Shown in pieces: positions 17,661 through 27,010 of a DNA stretch of 64,000 nucleotides (positions are counted from its first letter, which is position 1; each line of letters begins with the position of its first letter). The position numbers and the translations under genes were made by a program. The notes beneath the pieces are model-generated. The model had not been told where the DNA came from and ran no database searches. It was given only the letters and a program-made list of their open reading frames with translations. Source of the DNA: Paludibacterium purpuratum (GTDB lineage: Bacteria; Pseudomonadota; Gammaproteobacteria; Burkholderiales; Chromobacteriaceae); NCBI RefSeq assembly GCF_004363805.1, contig NZ_SNZP01000003.1, positions 186,001-250,000 of the forward strand, read 5' to 3'.

Positions 17661-17738
17661 GTCCGTGGCGCGGGGCCGGCGGCCAATCGTGCCGCCACAC
17701 CTCGCGCCTTGTCTTTTCCCGTTTGCCACGGAGCCGCC

Positions 17739-19091
17739 ATGTCTACACCCAATACCCCAGCTAAAAGCGTCAATGCCTGGATCTATCTCGATGAAGATGA
17801 GCCGGCTCAGACGGGTTATAACAGTCCGGATAGCTGTTATCAGACCTTGATTCGTTACGATGTTTATCGCGCGACCGACATGCTGAATATTTGCTTTTTC
17901 AACACGGTCACGCTTGCCGATGGCAGCTATAGCATCGTGATCGGCAACATCGACAAACAGCATCCCGGCGGTGGCACTAATGCCGACTACCTGAAATGGG
18001 TGGTGCGCGATGCGCGCAAAACCAACCCGGAAATCAAGATCTTGGCCACCCTGGGTTATGGCGCCAACGAACTTAACGGTATCTTTTCCGGCCCGCAAAG
18101 CAGTTGGCCGGCGAGCACCGCGGCTTTCGGCAAAAACCTGCTGACGTATCTGCAGCAACATGATCTGGATGGCTTCGATGTGGATTGGGAGGCGGAGCTG
18201 GATAGTTCGCTGACCCGGCAACAGTTCGGCATGCTGTTCACGGCGATCCGCCATGCCTTCGATACAGCCAAGGACCGTTACTACTACCTGACCCTGTCGC
18301 CGGCCAACTTCGCACCCAATCTGCAGTACATCGATGCGGAAGCGGTCAACGGTAGCTGCGATTTCGTCAACCTGCAGCTGTACAGCGGTTTCATCAATAA
18401 GCGCGAGTACCTAAAAATCGGTATCAACGACAAGCTGCTGGCTTACGGCGCCAAGTTCGAGAGCATCGATGGCAGCGATCTTGCGCCGTACCAGTGCGCA
18501 CAGCAGGCGCATGACGGGATGCTGAGCGGTGGCTATAACATCGTGACGCAATGGCGTCTCAATTCCGGCGATTACCAGTTCGAGCAAGCGCAACAGATGC
18601 TATTGCATCAGCTGGTGTACGCCGAGTCGATCCCGAGCTTCGACGATGCCCCCATCGTCGGCGCAGCCGGCAACCCGCCGATCACGCAGCTGACGATTCG
18701 TAGCGGCGATGTGCTGGACGCGATCCAGGCCACCAATACCGGCTCGTTTTCCGGTATATCGCTGCCTTATCAACTGCCGCAGCACGGCGGCGACGGCGGC
18801 CGCCAGTCCGAAATAGAACTCGCGTCGGACGATGCTCTCGTGGAGGTTTCCGGCTACACCGGCACTTGGTACGGCTGGAACGTGGTCGTGCAACTGACGG
18901 TGAAGACCCGCAAGGGACTGACCTTCGGGCCGTACGGCAGCATGCACGGCGTCACGGCCAAGACGGCGTTCGCCTTCACGGCGCCGACCGGCCAGTCCAT
19001 CGTGGCATTCCGAGGCACCTCGGACGTCGTGCCCCAAGCGAACGGTAAACCGTCTAGCGTCATTGCCAGCCTGAATGTCACCTGCGCCTGA
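17739..19091 (+). CDS. GH18 glycosidase fused to a C-terminal jacalin-like lectin domain
   Basis: 450 residues. Residues about 8-290 are a GH18 barrel with the catalytic signature DGFDVDWE (144-151; Glu151 is the acid) and the downstream LQLY segment. Residues about 310-450 have jacalin-type features (HGGDGGRQSEIEL, YTGTWYGWNVVVQL, FGPYGS). GH18 enzymes cleave beta-1,4-GlcNAc links in chitin or N-glycans, and the lectin would bind mannose or galactose glycans. No signal peptide is seen, so export would need another route. RBS GGAG before 17739 supports this start over one 10 codons upstream. Confidence 0.88.
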   Translation: MSTPNTPAKSVNAWIYLDEDEPAQTGYNSPDSCYQTLIRYDVYRATDMLNICFFNTVTLADGSYSIVIGNIDKQHPGGGTNADYLKWVVRDARKTNPEIKILATLGYGANELNGIFSGPQSSWPASTAAFGKNLLTYLQQHDLDGFDVDWEAELDSSLTRQQFGMLFTAIRHAFDTAKDRYYYLTLSPANFAPNLQYIDAEAVNGSCDFVNLQLYSGFINKREYLKIGINDKLLAYGAKFESIDGSDLAPYQCAQQAHDGMLSGGYNIVTQWRLNSGDYQFEQAQQMLLHQLVYAESIPSFDDAPIVGAAGNPPITQLTIRSGDVLDAIQATNTGSFSGISLPYQLPQHGGDGGRQSEIELASDDALVEVSGYTGTWYGWNVVVQLTVKTRKGLTFGPYGSMHGVTAKTAFAFTAPTGQSIVAFRGTSDVVPQANGKPSSVIASLNVTCA

Positions 19092-19107
19092 GCATGGGCG
19101 AGGTCGC

Positions 19108-19135
19108 GCCGGCCAGGTAACACCTGGCCGGCTTT
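19108..19135 (+). terminator. Hairpin terminator after the GH18 gene
   Basis: An 11-base stem GCCGGCCAGGT / ACCTGGCCGGC (19108-19132) is followed by TTTGT, 17 bases after the stop codon. Confidence 0.7.
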
Positions 19136-19399
19136 GTCGTTGATCACATCCACTGCGACACCGATACGCTCAAGCCGCTATCGCGCTGTCGGCCTGCTTT
19201 CTCAATCCAGTGCTTCCTTCAACCGATTCGACTATCGACTTGGCGAGCGGTCAAGACCTGGCCTCATTTATGCCATCGTGATTTAAATACAACAAAGAAA
19301 AATTTATTTCCATATTAAGTTTCTAGTCAGATTGACGAAGTTGTATGCGATATGAGTAGTATATTTATATGGCATATATTAAGAAGGTTTGACAAAGTG
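19136..19399 (+). promoter_or_regulatory. AT-rich upstream region of the 19.4-29 kb gene block
   Basis: No gene is seen. The last 130 bases are strikingly AT-rich. A possible promoter has TTGACG at 19332-19337 and an AT-rich TAGTAT-like element about 18 bases later. This is the only long spacer before the nine-gene plus-strand block, so its main promoter is expected here. Confidence 0.4.
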
Positions 19400-20155
19400 A
19401 TGAACTACCATCGTTTCGGTTCGGGAACCGAACTTGGCATTTTTCTTTTACCTGGATTGTTCGCCGGCAGCTGGATATGGAACAAGGTTCAAACGGCGTT
19501 ATCCGCCGCTGGCTATTCGGGCATCGCCATCGATGCCGCCTTTGCCGAAATGGTGCCGGCTGGAGATCCGCTGGAGTATTTGCAACGAGAAGTGGAGCGA
19601 ATCATTGTCTCTTCCGGTTTCTCTCATGCGGTGGTCTGCGGTAATTCGCTCGGCGGTTTTTTGGCACTGAAAATTCAGTCGGACCAAAACATTCCCATTG
19701 CGGGATGCATCGCCAGCGGCGCGCCTGGCTTCGGTAAAACCTCGGATCTGGGGCTGACCGCCAAGCGGGTGTTTTCCCTGCTCGACGCTCAGCGTGTGGC
19801 CGACCTGCTCTTTGTCGACGCGTCCTGCGTTACGCAGGCACAAATGACCGAATGCCTATCGCATTTCAAAAGCCGGCGCTCGCTGCTCAATATCGCGCAA
19901 TACATGAAGACGGCGAACAAGGTCGACATGGCGCCTTTGCTGCAGCGCATTGCCTCGCCCAGCCTCCTCGTTTGGGGGGCGCAGGACAAAGTCACGCCCC
20001 TCGGCGACGTGCCGGATCTGCAAGCTATCAATCGCCACTTAACCATTGAAGTGATCGAGCACTGCGGCCATTCGCCGATGATCGAGAAGCCGACTCATTT
20101 CGTCAAAGCCATGGAAAGCTACTTGGAATCGCTGCCATTAGCGGCGCTGGCGTGA
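19400..20155 (+). CDS. Alpha/beta-fold hydrolase
   Basis: 251 residues. Nucleophile elbow GNSLGGF, acid in WGAQDKVTP and His in EHCGHSPMIEKP form a complete Ser-Asp-His triad of the MenH/BioH-like type. The likely reaction is hydrolysis of an ester or thioester. The ATG at 19400 begins at the conserved first strand; an upstream ATG at 19352 would add 16 residues but has no ribosome site. First gene of the putative biosynthesis/export block. Confidence 0.85.
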   Translation: MNYHRFGSGTELGIFLLPGLFAGSWIWNKVQTALSAAGYSGIAIDAAFAEMVPAGDPLEYLQREVERIIVSSGFSHAVVCGNSLGGFLALKIQSDQNIPIAGCIASGAPGFGKTSDLGLTAKRVFSLLDAQRVADLLFVDASCVTQAQMTECLSHFKSRRSLLNIAQYMKTANKVDMAPLLQRIASPSLLVWGAQDKVTPLGDVPDLQAINRHLTIEVIEHCGHSPMIEKPTHFVKAMESYLESLPLAALA

Positions 20156-20237
20156 CCTAAGGCGTGGCGTATCCGTGACTGTCGTACTCGAATGTCATCG
20201 TTAAATGGCCTGCAACCTTACCCGCTCAGGGGGAATA

Positions 20238-21485
20238 ATGACAACTGAAGCTGAAATTCTAAATTTGATCGAAAACGGCCCGACTCGCCCTTTTTTCGGT
20301 CCCGACGCACAAGCGTTATGGCTGCGGGAAGGCAAGGCGAAGGAGGGGGGCGCGGGGCTGGATGTCGTGCTGTTGACTCATCCGCGCGATGAGCAGGATC
20401 TGGCACGCATGTTTCCTTGGGCCGAACGGCTGCGGCGCGAGGAGATCGTCGAGCTGATGCCGCATCTGAAGCCGGTCTGGGGCGAAATGATCCAGACCGA
20501 CAAGATCAATGTCGGTATCTTGTTTTTGCCTCTGCTGGCCGCTGACATCCTGGACCCACGCAAACGCGCCGCTTGCCGGCATATGCTCGAATACGACGCG
20601 CTGGACGCGATCGCGCAAATGCATGGCCGTTTCGTCTGCTTGGGGGGACTCACGGGCGCATTGTCGCAATATGGCCGTCGGCTGATTGCGCGGGCGGACA
20701 GCCTCGGGATGCAAGTGACCACCGGGCATGCCTTGACCGCGGTATCGATCGTGCAGCAGTACAACAAGGCCCTGGCCGAGATCGGCAGATCCGGCGACGA
20801 GGTGGTGTTGGCGATCGTCGGCGTCGGCAGCGTCGGCGGCGGGGTAGCCAAATTGCTCTGTCACTCCGCTCATCGGGTCAAGCCGGCGCGCGTCATCCTG
20901 ATCGACACGCGACAGCAGGAAACCCGGCTCAACGATATCGCCGGCCAGTTGCGGGAACGGCTCGGGATTGCCGTCGATGTCGAGCTGCTCGACAAGCGCA
21001 CCACGCTCGGCGACGACAGCCTTTGTTATCGGCAGGCCAACGTAATCATCAGCGCGGTCAGCACCCCGTATATCCTCGATGTCGATAAGGTGGCCCCCGG
21101 TACGCTGCTGATCGACGATAGCCAGCCCTATTGCTGGGATCGGGACGCCGCCTGGGCACGCTTCCAGCGCACCAACGACATCTTGCCGTGCGATGCCGGC
21201 CTGGTGGATGCGGGCAGCATCGGTTTCGTCTCCCACTTTCCTTTTGACTTCAGCGACGACCAAGGCTTTGGCAGCGCCATTTCCTGGTCGTGTCTGGCCG
21301 AAGGCCTCTTGCGAGGTATCGACAGTTCGCTGCCGAACAATATCGGCGAATTGGAAGTGGCCAACTTGCTTGCTTACGAGTCGGCCTTCCTGCGCCACGG
21401 ATTCACGATACCCCAGCTGCAGTGCGGGCTACACGCCATACCAGAACGCACGCAGTCCATTCATCCGTCATTGGTGGAGCCCTGA
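20238..21485 (+). CDS. Acyl-ACP-reductase-like (AAR-like) NAD(P)-dependent thioester reductase
   Basis: 415 residues, not a close match to any familiar housekeeping enzyme. The motif order matches cyanobacterial acyl-ACP reductase as I recall it: LGGLTGALSQYG (AAR has LGGFTS), TTGHALTA near 161-168 (AAR TTGNTHTA), Rossmann GVGSVGGG near 195-202, LLIDDSQP, then SWSCLAEGLLRG with Cys352 where AAR has its acyl-accepting Cys, and a terminal FLRHGF. The expected reaction is reduction of a fatty acyl or similar thioester to an aldehyde. RBS GGGGGA precedes the ATG; a start 11 codons upstream is possible. It is followed 2 bases later by the PP-loop gene. Confidence 0.65.
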   Translation: MTTEAEILNLIENGPTRPFFGPDAQALWLREGKAKEGGAGLDVVLLTHPRDEQDLARMFPWAERLRREEIVELMPHLKPVWGEMIQTDKINVGILFLPLLAADILDPRKRAACRHMLEYDALDAIAQMHGRFVCLGGLTGALSQYGRRLIARADSLGMQVTTGHALTAVSIVQQYNKALAEIGRSGDEVVLAIVGVGSVGGGVAKLLCHSAHRVKPARVILIDTRQQETRLNDIAGQLRERLGIAVDVELLDKRTTLGDDSLCYRQANVIISAVSTPYILDVDKVAPGTLLIDDSQPYCWDRDAAWARFQRTNDILPCDAGLVDAGSIGFVSHFPFDFSDDQGFGSAISWSCLAEGLLRGIDSSLPNNIGELEVANLLAYESAFLRHGFTIPQLQCGLHAIPERTQSIHPSLVEP

Positions 21486-21487
21486 AC

Positions 21488-22699
21488 ATGACTCATGACG
21501 CAACATCGGCACGCTGCGTTAGCTGCGGCATGCCTCTCAATTACGACCGGATCATCCATGGCGATGCCGCCAAGCCGGCCTCCGCCGACGACGGCCGCTG
21601 CACCGTCTGCCGCACGGGGCAGACGCGGCAGGAAGAGGGGGACGAGAGCCACGAACGATTGCTCGATCTGTGTATTCGTTTGGCCCAAGGCAAGAGGGGC
21701 TGGGTGCGCCGCTTGTCCTCGGCGGTCGCAAGATTGCCCGGCGTGGGGCAAACCCGCGTGGGCGCGTTGGCCAACATTCTATCCAGTGTCCCGGCACGGA
21801 CCGACGCGTCGAAATACGACGCGATGGTGCTCTACAGCGGCGGCAAAGACAGCACGTATATGCTGGTCCAATTGGCGAAAAAGGGGCTGCGCGTCTGCGC
21901 TTGGATGCTGGATCCCGGTTATCAGTCGCCGCAGGCGATCCGCAATGCGGAAAACCTGACGCGTAGTCTGGGCGTGCCGTTAATTGTCGAAAAGAAAGAC
22001 AAGGTCATGGCGGACGGCTTGTTTCGCGCCGGGTTCGCCATCGACCGGCACTCGGATACGGAACTGGTGAAGGGCGCCATGACGTTTGGTTCGGCATGCT
22101 GGCCCTGCTTTTCGCTGATCGCGGTCAGCGCTTGCCGCTTTGCCGACGAACACCAGATACCGCTGTGCTTTATCGGTACGCAACGTGGGCAAAACCGGTT
22201 GAATCTGGAGGGCGGCGATGTGTTGACCTCGACGGCGTTGCCCAAGGTCAGCAGCCTGGTGTCGCGGTTCGTCAAACCGTTCCGACGCGCTTTGCCCGCG
22301 CCGGTGCCGGAGTTGGCGCTCGACGCCGAGGAGAGCACCTTCCCGACCGTGCTGATCCCATTTTACGAGTTCGTTGCCAAACCGGAACGCGAGCAGCAGA
22401 TTCGGGCGATTGAGGCCTATGGCTGGTCCTTGCCCAAGAATACCGGCTCGTGCAGTTCAAATTGCATGATCAATGAACTGGGGCGGGCCGTGATGCGCAC
22501 CCGTTTCGATTTCGACCTTTACGACGTTATCGACGCCAACGAACGCCGGCTGGGCAATCCCGCGGATCCCCACGCGGCGCAGGGGCCCGACCCGACGGCA
22601 GTGGCGCTCGGCGCCACCTTGATCAATCTAACGGATCAGGAAAAGAAGGTTTTCAAGATCCATCCTTTACGCGAGGCGAAAAGTGCGCAACATCAGTGA
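21488..22699 (+). CDS. PP-loop ATP pyrophosphatase with cysteine clusters (sugar-amidotransferase-like)
   Basis: 403 residues. An N-terminal CxxC...CxxC ribbon (Cys10/13 and a second pair near 39-42), a PP-loop YSGGKDSTYML (116-126), an internal GSACWPC (Cys204/207) and a C-terminal GSCSSNC (Cys322/326). The ribbon plus PP-loop layout is like WbpG/PseA-type N-acetyl-sugar amidotransferases, which use ATP to adenylate a carbonyl before adding nitrogen; some PP-loop enzymes add sulfur instead. It probably activates a pathway intermediate by adenylation. It begins 2 bases after the AAR-like gene. Confidence 0.7.
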   Translation: MTHDATSARCVSCGMPLNYDRIIHGDAAKPASADDGRCTVCRTGQTRQEEGDESHERLLDLCIRLAQGKRGWVRRLSSAVARLPGVGQTRVGALANILSSVPARTDASKYDAMVLYSGGKDSTYMLVQLAKKGLRVCAWMLDPGYQSPQAIRNAENLTRSLGVPLIVEKKDKVMADGLFRAGFAIDRHSDTELVKGAMTFGSACWPCFSLIAVSACRFADEHQIPLCFIGTQRGQNRLNLEGGDVLTSTALPKVSSLVSRFVKPFRRALPAPVPELALDAEESTFPTVLIPFYEFVAKPEREQQIRAIEAYGWSLPKNTGSCSSNCMINELGRAVMRTRFDFDLYDVIDANERRLGNPADPHAAQGPDPTAVALGATLINLTDQEKKVFKIHPLREAKSAQHQ

Positions 22700-23924
22700 T
22701 ACGCAGTCTTACTCGATGCAGGACCACTTCTTTAGCCGTGCGATCTATGCGCTATCGCGCGTCATCGGCGTCAAGAACATCACCCGGCCATTTTGGAACC
22801 GCTGGCGCGCGGCGCTGTTCGCCAACAGCACGCTTGAGCGCTTCTTGTCCGCCATCAAGGGGTTGAGCGACTGGGCCGATGCCGGCCAGGTTTTCCTCGA
22901 ACAGGAGATCGCGGCGTTCGGCGCCGCCCGCGGGACGCTTGAGCGCGAGCAGGAGGTGGCGGAACTGCGCCGGCTGTCTTTCTTGGCGCATTTGGTGCAA
23001 TGGGGCTGCATGCCGTTAACCGATCTGAAAAAGAACGCCTATCGGATGGCGCGCGATTTTTATGTCGAGGCGGAGACCCTGCAGCACGGTAGTCGCTTTG
23101 CGCGTCTGCCCGTCGATTATGGCGGTCATCGCCTCTGGGGCAATCTTCACCTGCCGGAAACGCATAACCCGACGGAAAAATGCCCGCTGGTGGTGATCAT
23201 TCATGGCATGGACGACGTCAAGGAGGAGCACCTGGCGAGCGAGCTGCTGTTCCAGGCGGCCGGTTGCGCGGTGTTCTCGATCGACGGCCCGGGGCAGGGC
23301 GAGGCGTTCTTGCTCGATGGCGTGTTGTGGGAAGGGCGTTTCGAAGAAGCGATCATCGCCTCGGTCAATACGCTGGCGCGGCATCCGATCATCGATACCG
23401 AGTACTACGCGATCTGCGGCATCAGTTGGGGCGGAATGTGGGCCTACAAGGTCGCGGCCAAAGACCCGCGAGTCGCGTTTATTCTCGATTTGGGCGGCCC
23501 CATTCATGCCACGGACTTTTCCAAGCTGCCTTTCTTCTTGAAGAGCAAGTTCTGCCAAATTTTTGGATTGGCCTCACCTGATGATTATGCGGAAAGCATG
23601 TTAGAGTTCTGCATAAACGACGATGGGCTACTATCGCGCGTGCGCGCCAAGACGCATATCGTCCATGGCGACAAAGATCCGATCGTGCCGACCAAGGATA
23701 AAGTATGGCTGGCGGACACATTGAACCGCCTCGGCCACACTCAGGCCACGATTAGCGTCTACCCGGACGGGGATCATTGTTGCACGCAGCATGTGGCGGA
23801 AATCCGCCAGTTGGCGGCGCAGGCGTTTCTCCAGATCTATCAGGCGCACCGTCAGGCAGCGGCCTCGGTACGCGTGCGGGATGACGATGCACGACCGAAC
23901 GCGTTGGCCGACGTATCGTCGTAA
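22683..23924 (+). CDS. FrsA/DUF1100-like alpha/beta hydrolase
   Basis: 413 residues with an N-terminal helical region (about 1-140) and a C-terminal hydrolase domain. IIHGMDD oxyanion segment, nucleophile in GISWGG (Ser248), acid in HGDKDPIVP and His in DGDHCC. Relatives include esterases and C-C-bond hydrolases such as 2,6-dihydroxypseudooxynicotine hydrolase. The GTG start at 22683 overlaps the previous gene by 17 bases and has GAGG 6 bases ahead; an ATG at 22716 is the alternative. Confidence 0.78.
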   Translation: MRNISDTQSYSMQDHFFSRAIYALSRVIGVKNITRPFWNRWRAALFANSTLERFLSAIKGLSDWADAGQVFLEQEIAAFGAARGTLEREQEVAELRRLSFLAHLVQWGCMPLTDLKKNAYRMARDFYVEAETLQHGSRFARLPVDYGGHRLWGNLHLPETHNPTEKCPLVVIIHGMDDVKEEHLASELLFQAAGCAVFSIDGPGQGEAFLLDGVLWEGRFEEAIIASVNTLARHPIIDTEYYAICGISWGGMWAYKVAAKDPRVAFILDLGGPIHATDFSKLPFFLKSKFCQIFGLASPDDYAESMLEFCINDDGLLSRVRAKTHIVHGDKDPIVPTKDKVWLADTLNRLGHTQATISVYPDGDHCCTQHVAEIRQLAAQAFLQIYQAHRQAAASVRVRDDDARPNALADVSS

Positions 23925-23973
23925 TGGCGCCGGCGAGGTCGGCATCGCTCTATAACAGGCTGTGGGATGCAGG

Positions 23974-24942
23974 ATGGTCAATAAAAATATTCAGCGTTTC
24001 TCGGGGGTTCTGTCCGTCGTCATTTGTACGGTATTGGCGACCGGGTGCGGTCAACAAAGCAGAGACGGTTATCAAGGGTATGTCGAAGGCGATTTCGTTT
24101 ATATGTCCACGCCCTATGCGGGGAAAATGACGAATCTGCACGTTCGGCGCGGACAGGAAGTCGCGCCGCATCGCCTGTTGTTCGCCATCGATGCCACCGA
24201 TGAAACGTATGCCATGCAGCATGCCCACGCGCAGTACGAATCGGCCAATGCCTCGTTGAAAGATCTCAAGAAAGGGCGGCGGCCAGCGGAGATCAATGCC
24301 ATTCGGGCGCAATTGGCCCAAGCGGAAGCCAGTGCCAAACGGTCGGATCAACAACTTGCGCGCGATGAAGAGCTCTTCAAAGCCAATATCATTTCCCAAG
24401 CGCAGATCGAGGCCAGTCGAGCCGCCCGGGCGGCCGATCAGGCTAAGAGCGAGGAAATCCGCAGTCAGCTCGATAGCGCCACACAACCGGCCCGCCAAGA
24501 TCAGATCCAATCGCAGGAGGCGCAGGTGCAGGGCGCGCGGGCCTCTTACGACCAGTCGCAATACCGGGTACAGCAAAAATCCGTCACTTCCTCGGTGCAA
24601 GCGACCATCGTCGACATCTTCTATCGCGAAGGGGAGTGGGTGCAGAGCAACGTGCCGGTGATCAAACTGCTGCCGGCGGACAACGTGAAAATCAAGTTCT
24701 TCGTGCCGGAGAACGATTTGCAGAAAGTGCATCCGGGACAAAATCTTCGCTTGACCTGCGATGGTTGCCAGCCCGGCTTGGTCGCGGTGATCGATTACGT
24801 TTCGCCGGATTCCGAATACACCCCGCCGATGATCTACAGCAACGAGTCGCGCAGCAAACTGGTCTATCTCATCGAGGCGCGACCCGACAAAGCGACCGCG
24901 CGAGCGTTGCGCGTCGGTCAACCGGTGGAGGTTCTGCTATGA
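23974..24942 (+). CDS. HlyD-family periplasmic adaptor lipoprotein
   Basis: 322 residues. The signal peptide ends in a lipobox (LATGC, Cys25). A biotinyl-lipoyl hairpin half (GKMTNLHVRRGQEV), a long coiled coil (about 80-200, Ala/Gln/Glu-rich) and the second lipoyl half with a beta-barrel (ATIVDIFYREGEWVQ) follow. It links the inner-membrane ABC pump to the outer-membrane channel. Its stop overlaps the ATPase start by 4 bases. Confidence 0.9.
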   Translation: MVNKNIQRFSGVLSVVICTVLATGCGQQSRDGYQGYVEGDFVYMSTPYAGKMTNLHVRRGQEVAPHRLLFAIDATDETYAMQHAHAQYESANASLKDLKKGRRPAEINAIRAQLAQAEASAKRSDQQLARDEELFKANIISQAQIEASRAARAADQAKSEEIRSQLDSATQPARQDQIQSQEAQVQGARASYDQSQYRVQQKSVTSSVQATIVDIFYREGEWVQSNVPVIKLLPADNVKIKFFVPENDLQKVHPGQNLRLTCDGCQPGLVAVIDYVSPDSEYTPPMIYSNESRSKLVYLIEARPDKATARALRVGQPVEVLL

Positions 24943-25868
24943 CGACAGCGGACTATGCCGTGACGGTTGAAGGGTTGAACAAACACTTTGGCGCGCATCA
25001 CGCGGTGAAGAACCTTTCCATGCAGATTCGCCAGGGCGAAATTTTCGGTTTTCTCGGTCCCAACGGCAGCGGCAAGACCACGTCGATTCGCATGATGTGC
25101 GGCTTGTTGACGCCGGACTCCGGCTCCGGCACCTGTCTGGGGTACGACATCATCCGCCAGCGCGCCGAGGTCAAGCGCCGTGTGGGTTATATGACGCAAC
25201 GGTTCTCCTACTGGGAGGATCTGTCCATTCGAGAGAACCTCGATTTCGTCGCCCGGCTCTACCAAGTGCCCAATCGCAAAGCGGTCGTCGACGAGACGTT
25301 GGAAGAATTGCAGCTGACGTCCCGCGCCAAGCAACTGGCCGGTTCGCTGTCGGGCGGCTGGAAACAGCGCCTGGCGCTCGCCGCCTCTTTGTTGCACAAA
25401 CCCAAACTGCTTTTGCTGGACGAACCCACCGCAGGGGTGGATCCCACCGCGCGCCGTATCTTTTGGGAGGAGCTGCATCAGTTGGCGGCCAAAGGCATCT
25501 CCATCCTGGTCAGCACGCACTATATGGACGAAGCGGAGCGTTGCCACCGCCTGGCCTATATCTCCTATGGCGAGTTGCTGTGCCAGGGCACCTCGGCGGA
25601 AATGATCCAGCAACGGCAACTGACCACCTGGCAGATCACCGGCCGGCACTTGGTGCAACTGAATCGAACGCTTGAAGCTTGTCCCGGCGTGGAGCAGGTG
25701 GTGGCATTCGGCACTGCGCTGCATGTTTCCGGCACACAGGCCGAATTGTTGCGCGACACGGTCGAACAGCATGCCACCCGCGAGGGGTATGACGCCAAAA
25801 TCATCGATACCAGCCTGGAGGATGTGTTCATCAATTTGATGAAAACGTCGGAAGGGGCGTTTAACTGA
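24939..25868 (+). CDS. ABC exporter ATPase (YbhF/DrrA-like)
   Basis: 309 residues. Walker A GPNGSGKTT (about 38-46), signature LSGGWKQRLALAASL, Walker B LLLLDEPTAGVDP and switch STHYMDEAE. A C-terminal 80-residue extension is typical of exporters paired with ABC-2 permeases. The ATG at 24939 is coupled to the HlyD stop; upstream in-frame codons lie within HlyD. Confidence 0.92.
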   Translation: MTTADYAVTVEGLNKHFGAHHAVKNLSMQIRQGEIFGFLGPNGSGKTTSIRMMCGLLTPDSGSGTCLGYDIIRQRAEVKRRVGYMTQRFSYWEDLSIRENLDFVARLYQVPNRKAVVDETLEELQLTSRAKQLAGSLSGGWKQRLALAASLLHKPKLLLLDEPTAGVDPTARRIFWEELHQLAAKGISILVSTHYMDEAERCHRLAYISYGELLCQGTSAEMIQQRQLTTWQITGRHLVQLNRTLEACPGVEQVVAFGTALHVSGTQAELLRDTVEQHATREGYDAKIIDTSLEDVFINLMKTSEGAFN

Positions 25869-25870
25869 CG

Positions 25871-27007
25871 ATGCGCTACTTCAATCTTTCCCGGTGGTGG
25901 AGCATTGTGCTCAAGGAGTTTCTACAAATTCGCCGCGATCGGCTGACGCTCGGCATGATCGGCGCATTGCCCATCATTCAATTGACCCTGTTCGGTTTTG
26001 CCATCAATACGGATCCCAAGCACCTCAAAACCGACATTGTGCTCGCCGAGCAAAGCGAATTCACACGCTCTTTCATCAGCGCGTTACGCAATACCGGGTA
26101 TTTCGATATCGAGGACGCCCTTTCTTCGCAGAGCGAGGCCGATGCCGCGCTGGCTAGCGGCCGGGCGCAGTTCGTCATCAGCTTTCCCAACGGATTTTCC
26201 GCGCAACTGCTCAAAGATCAAAAGCCGAAGGTTTTGGTCGAGGTCGATGCGACCGACCCGACGACGACCGCCAATGCGTTGTCCGCCTTGAATAAGGTGG
26301 CGCAATCCGCCCTCAAGCGCGATTTGAACCATGTGGTGCACGTGGTCGACAGCAACAGCCCCTACAGCTATGAGCTGATGATTCACAAACGGTACAACCC
26401 GGAAGGGATTACCCAATACAACATCATTCCCGGCCTGATGGGCGTCATTCTGTCCATGACCATGGTGATGATGACCAGCCTATCCATTACCCGCGAACGC
26501 GAACGCGGCACGCTGGAAAATCTGTTGGCCATGCCGGTCGAGGCGTTGGAGGTCATCAGCGGCAAGATCATCCCCTATATCATCGTCGGTCTGATCCAAT
26601 GCACCACGATTCTGCTGTTCGCCAAGCTGCTGTTCCGAGTGCCGTTCGAGGGCAATATGCTGACGGTATACGCGGTCTCCCTCTTGCTGATTCTGGCCAA
26701 CTTGATGGTCGGGATCACGATTTCCGCACTGGCGCGCAATCAATTGCAAGCGATGCAGATGACGTTTTTCTATTTCTTGCCCAGCATCCTGTTGTCGGGG
26801 TTCATGTTTCCGTTCTTTGGCATGCCGAAATGGGCGCAAATCATCGGCAACGTCTTGCCGCTGACGCACTTCAACCGCGTCATCCGCGGCATTTTGCTCA
26901 AAGGCAACGGGTGGGTGGAGATTTTCCCCAATGTGTGGCCGATCATGCTGTTCGCGTTGACGGTCATGCTGCTTGGCGTGTTCTTTTACAAAAATACGAT
27001 GGATTGA
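25871..27007 (+). CDS. ABC-2 permease with large periplasmic loop (YbhR/YhhJ-like)
   Basis: 378 residues. The first membrane helix (about 28-46) is followed by a periplasmic domain of roughly 130 residues, then five helices from about residue 178. The ERERGTLENLLAMP elbow is the ABC-2 signature. It starts 2 bases after the ATPase gene. This type pumps drugs, lipids or secondary metabolites through a HlyD/TolC-like conduit. Confidence 0.92.
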   Translation: MRYFNLSRWWSIVLKEFLQIRRDRLTLGMIGALPIIQLTLFGFAINTDPKHLKTDIVLAEQSEFTRSFISALRNTGYFDIEDALSSQSEADAALASGRAQFVISFPNGFSAQLLKDQKPKVLVEVDATDPTTTANALSALNKVAQSALKRDLNHVVHVVDSNSPYSYELMIHKRYNPEGITQYNIIPGLMGVILSMTMVMMTSLSITRERERGTLENLLAMPVEALEVISGKIIPYIIVGLIQCTTILLFAKLLFRVPFEGNMLTVYAVSLLLILANLMVGITISALARNQLQAMQMTFFYFLPSILLSGFMFPFFGMPKWAQIIGNVLPLTHFNRVIRGILLKGNGWVEIFPNVWPIMLFALTVMLLGVFFYKNTMD

Positions 27008-27010
27008 CCG

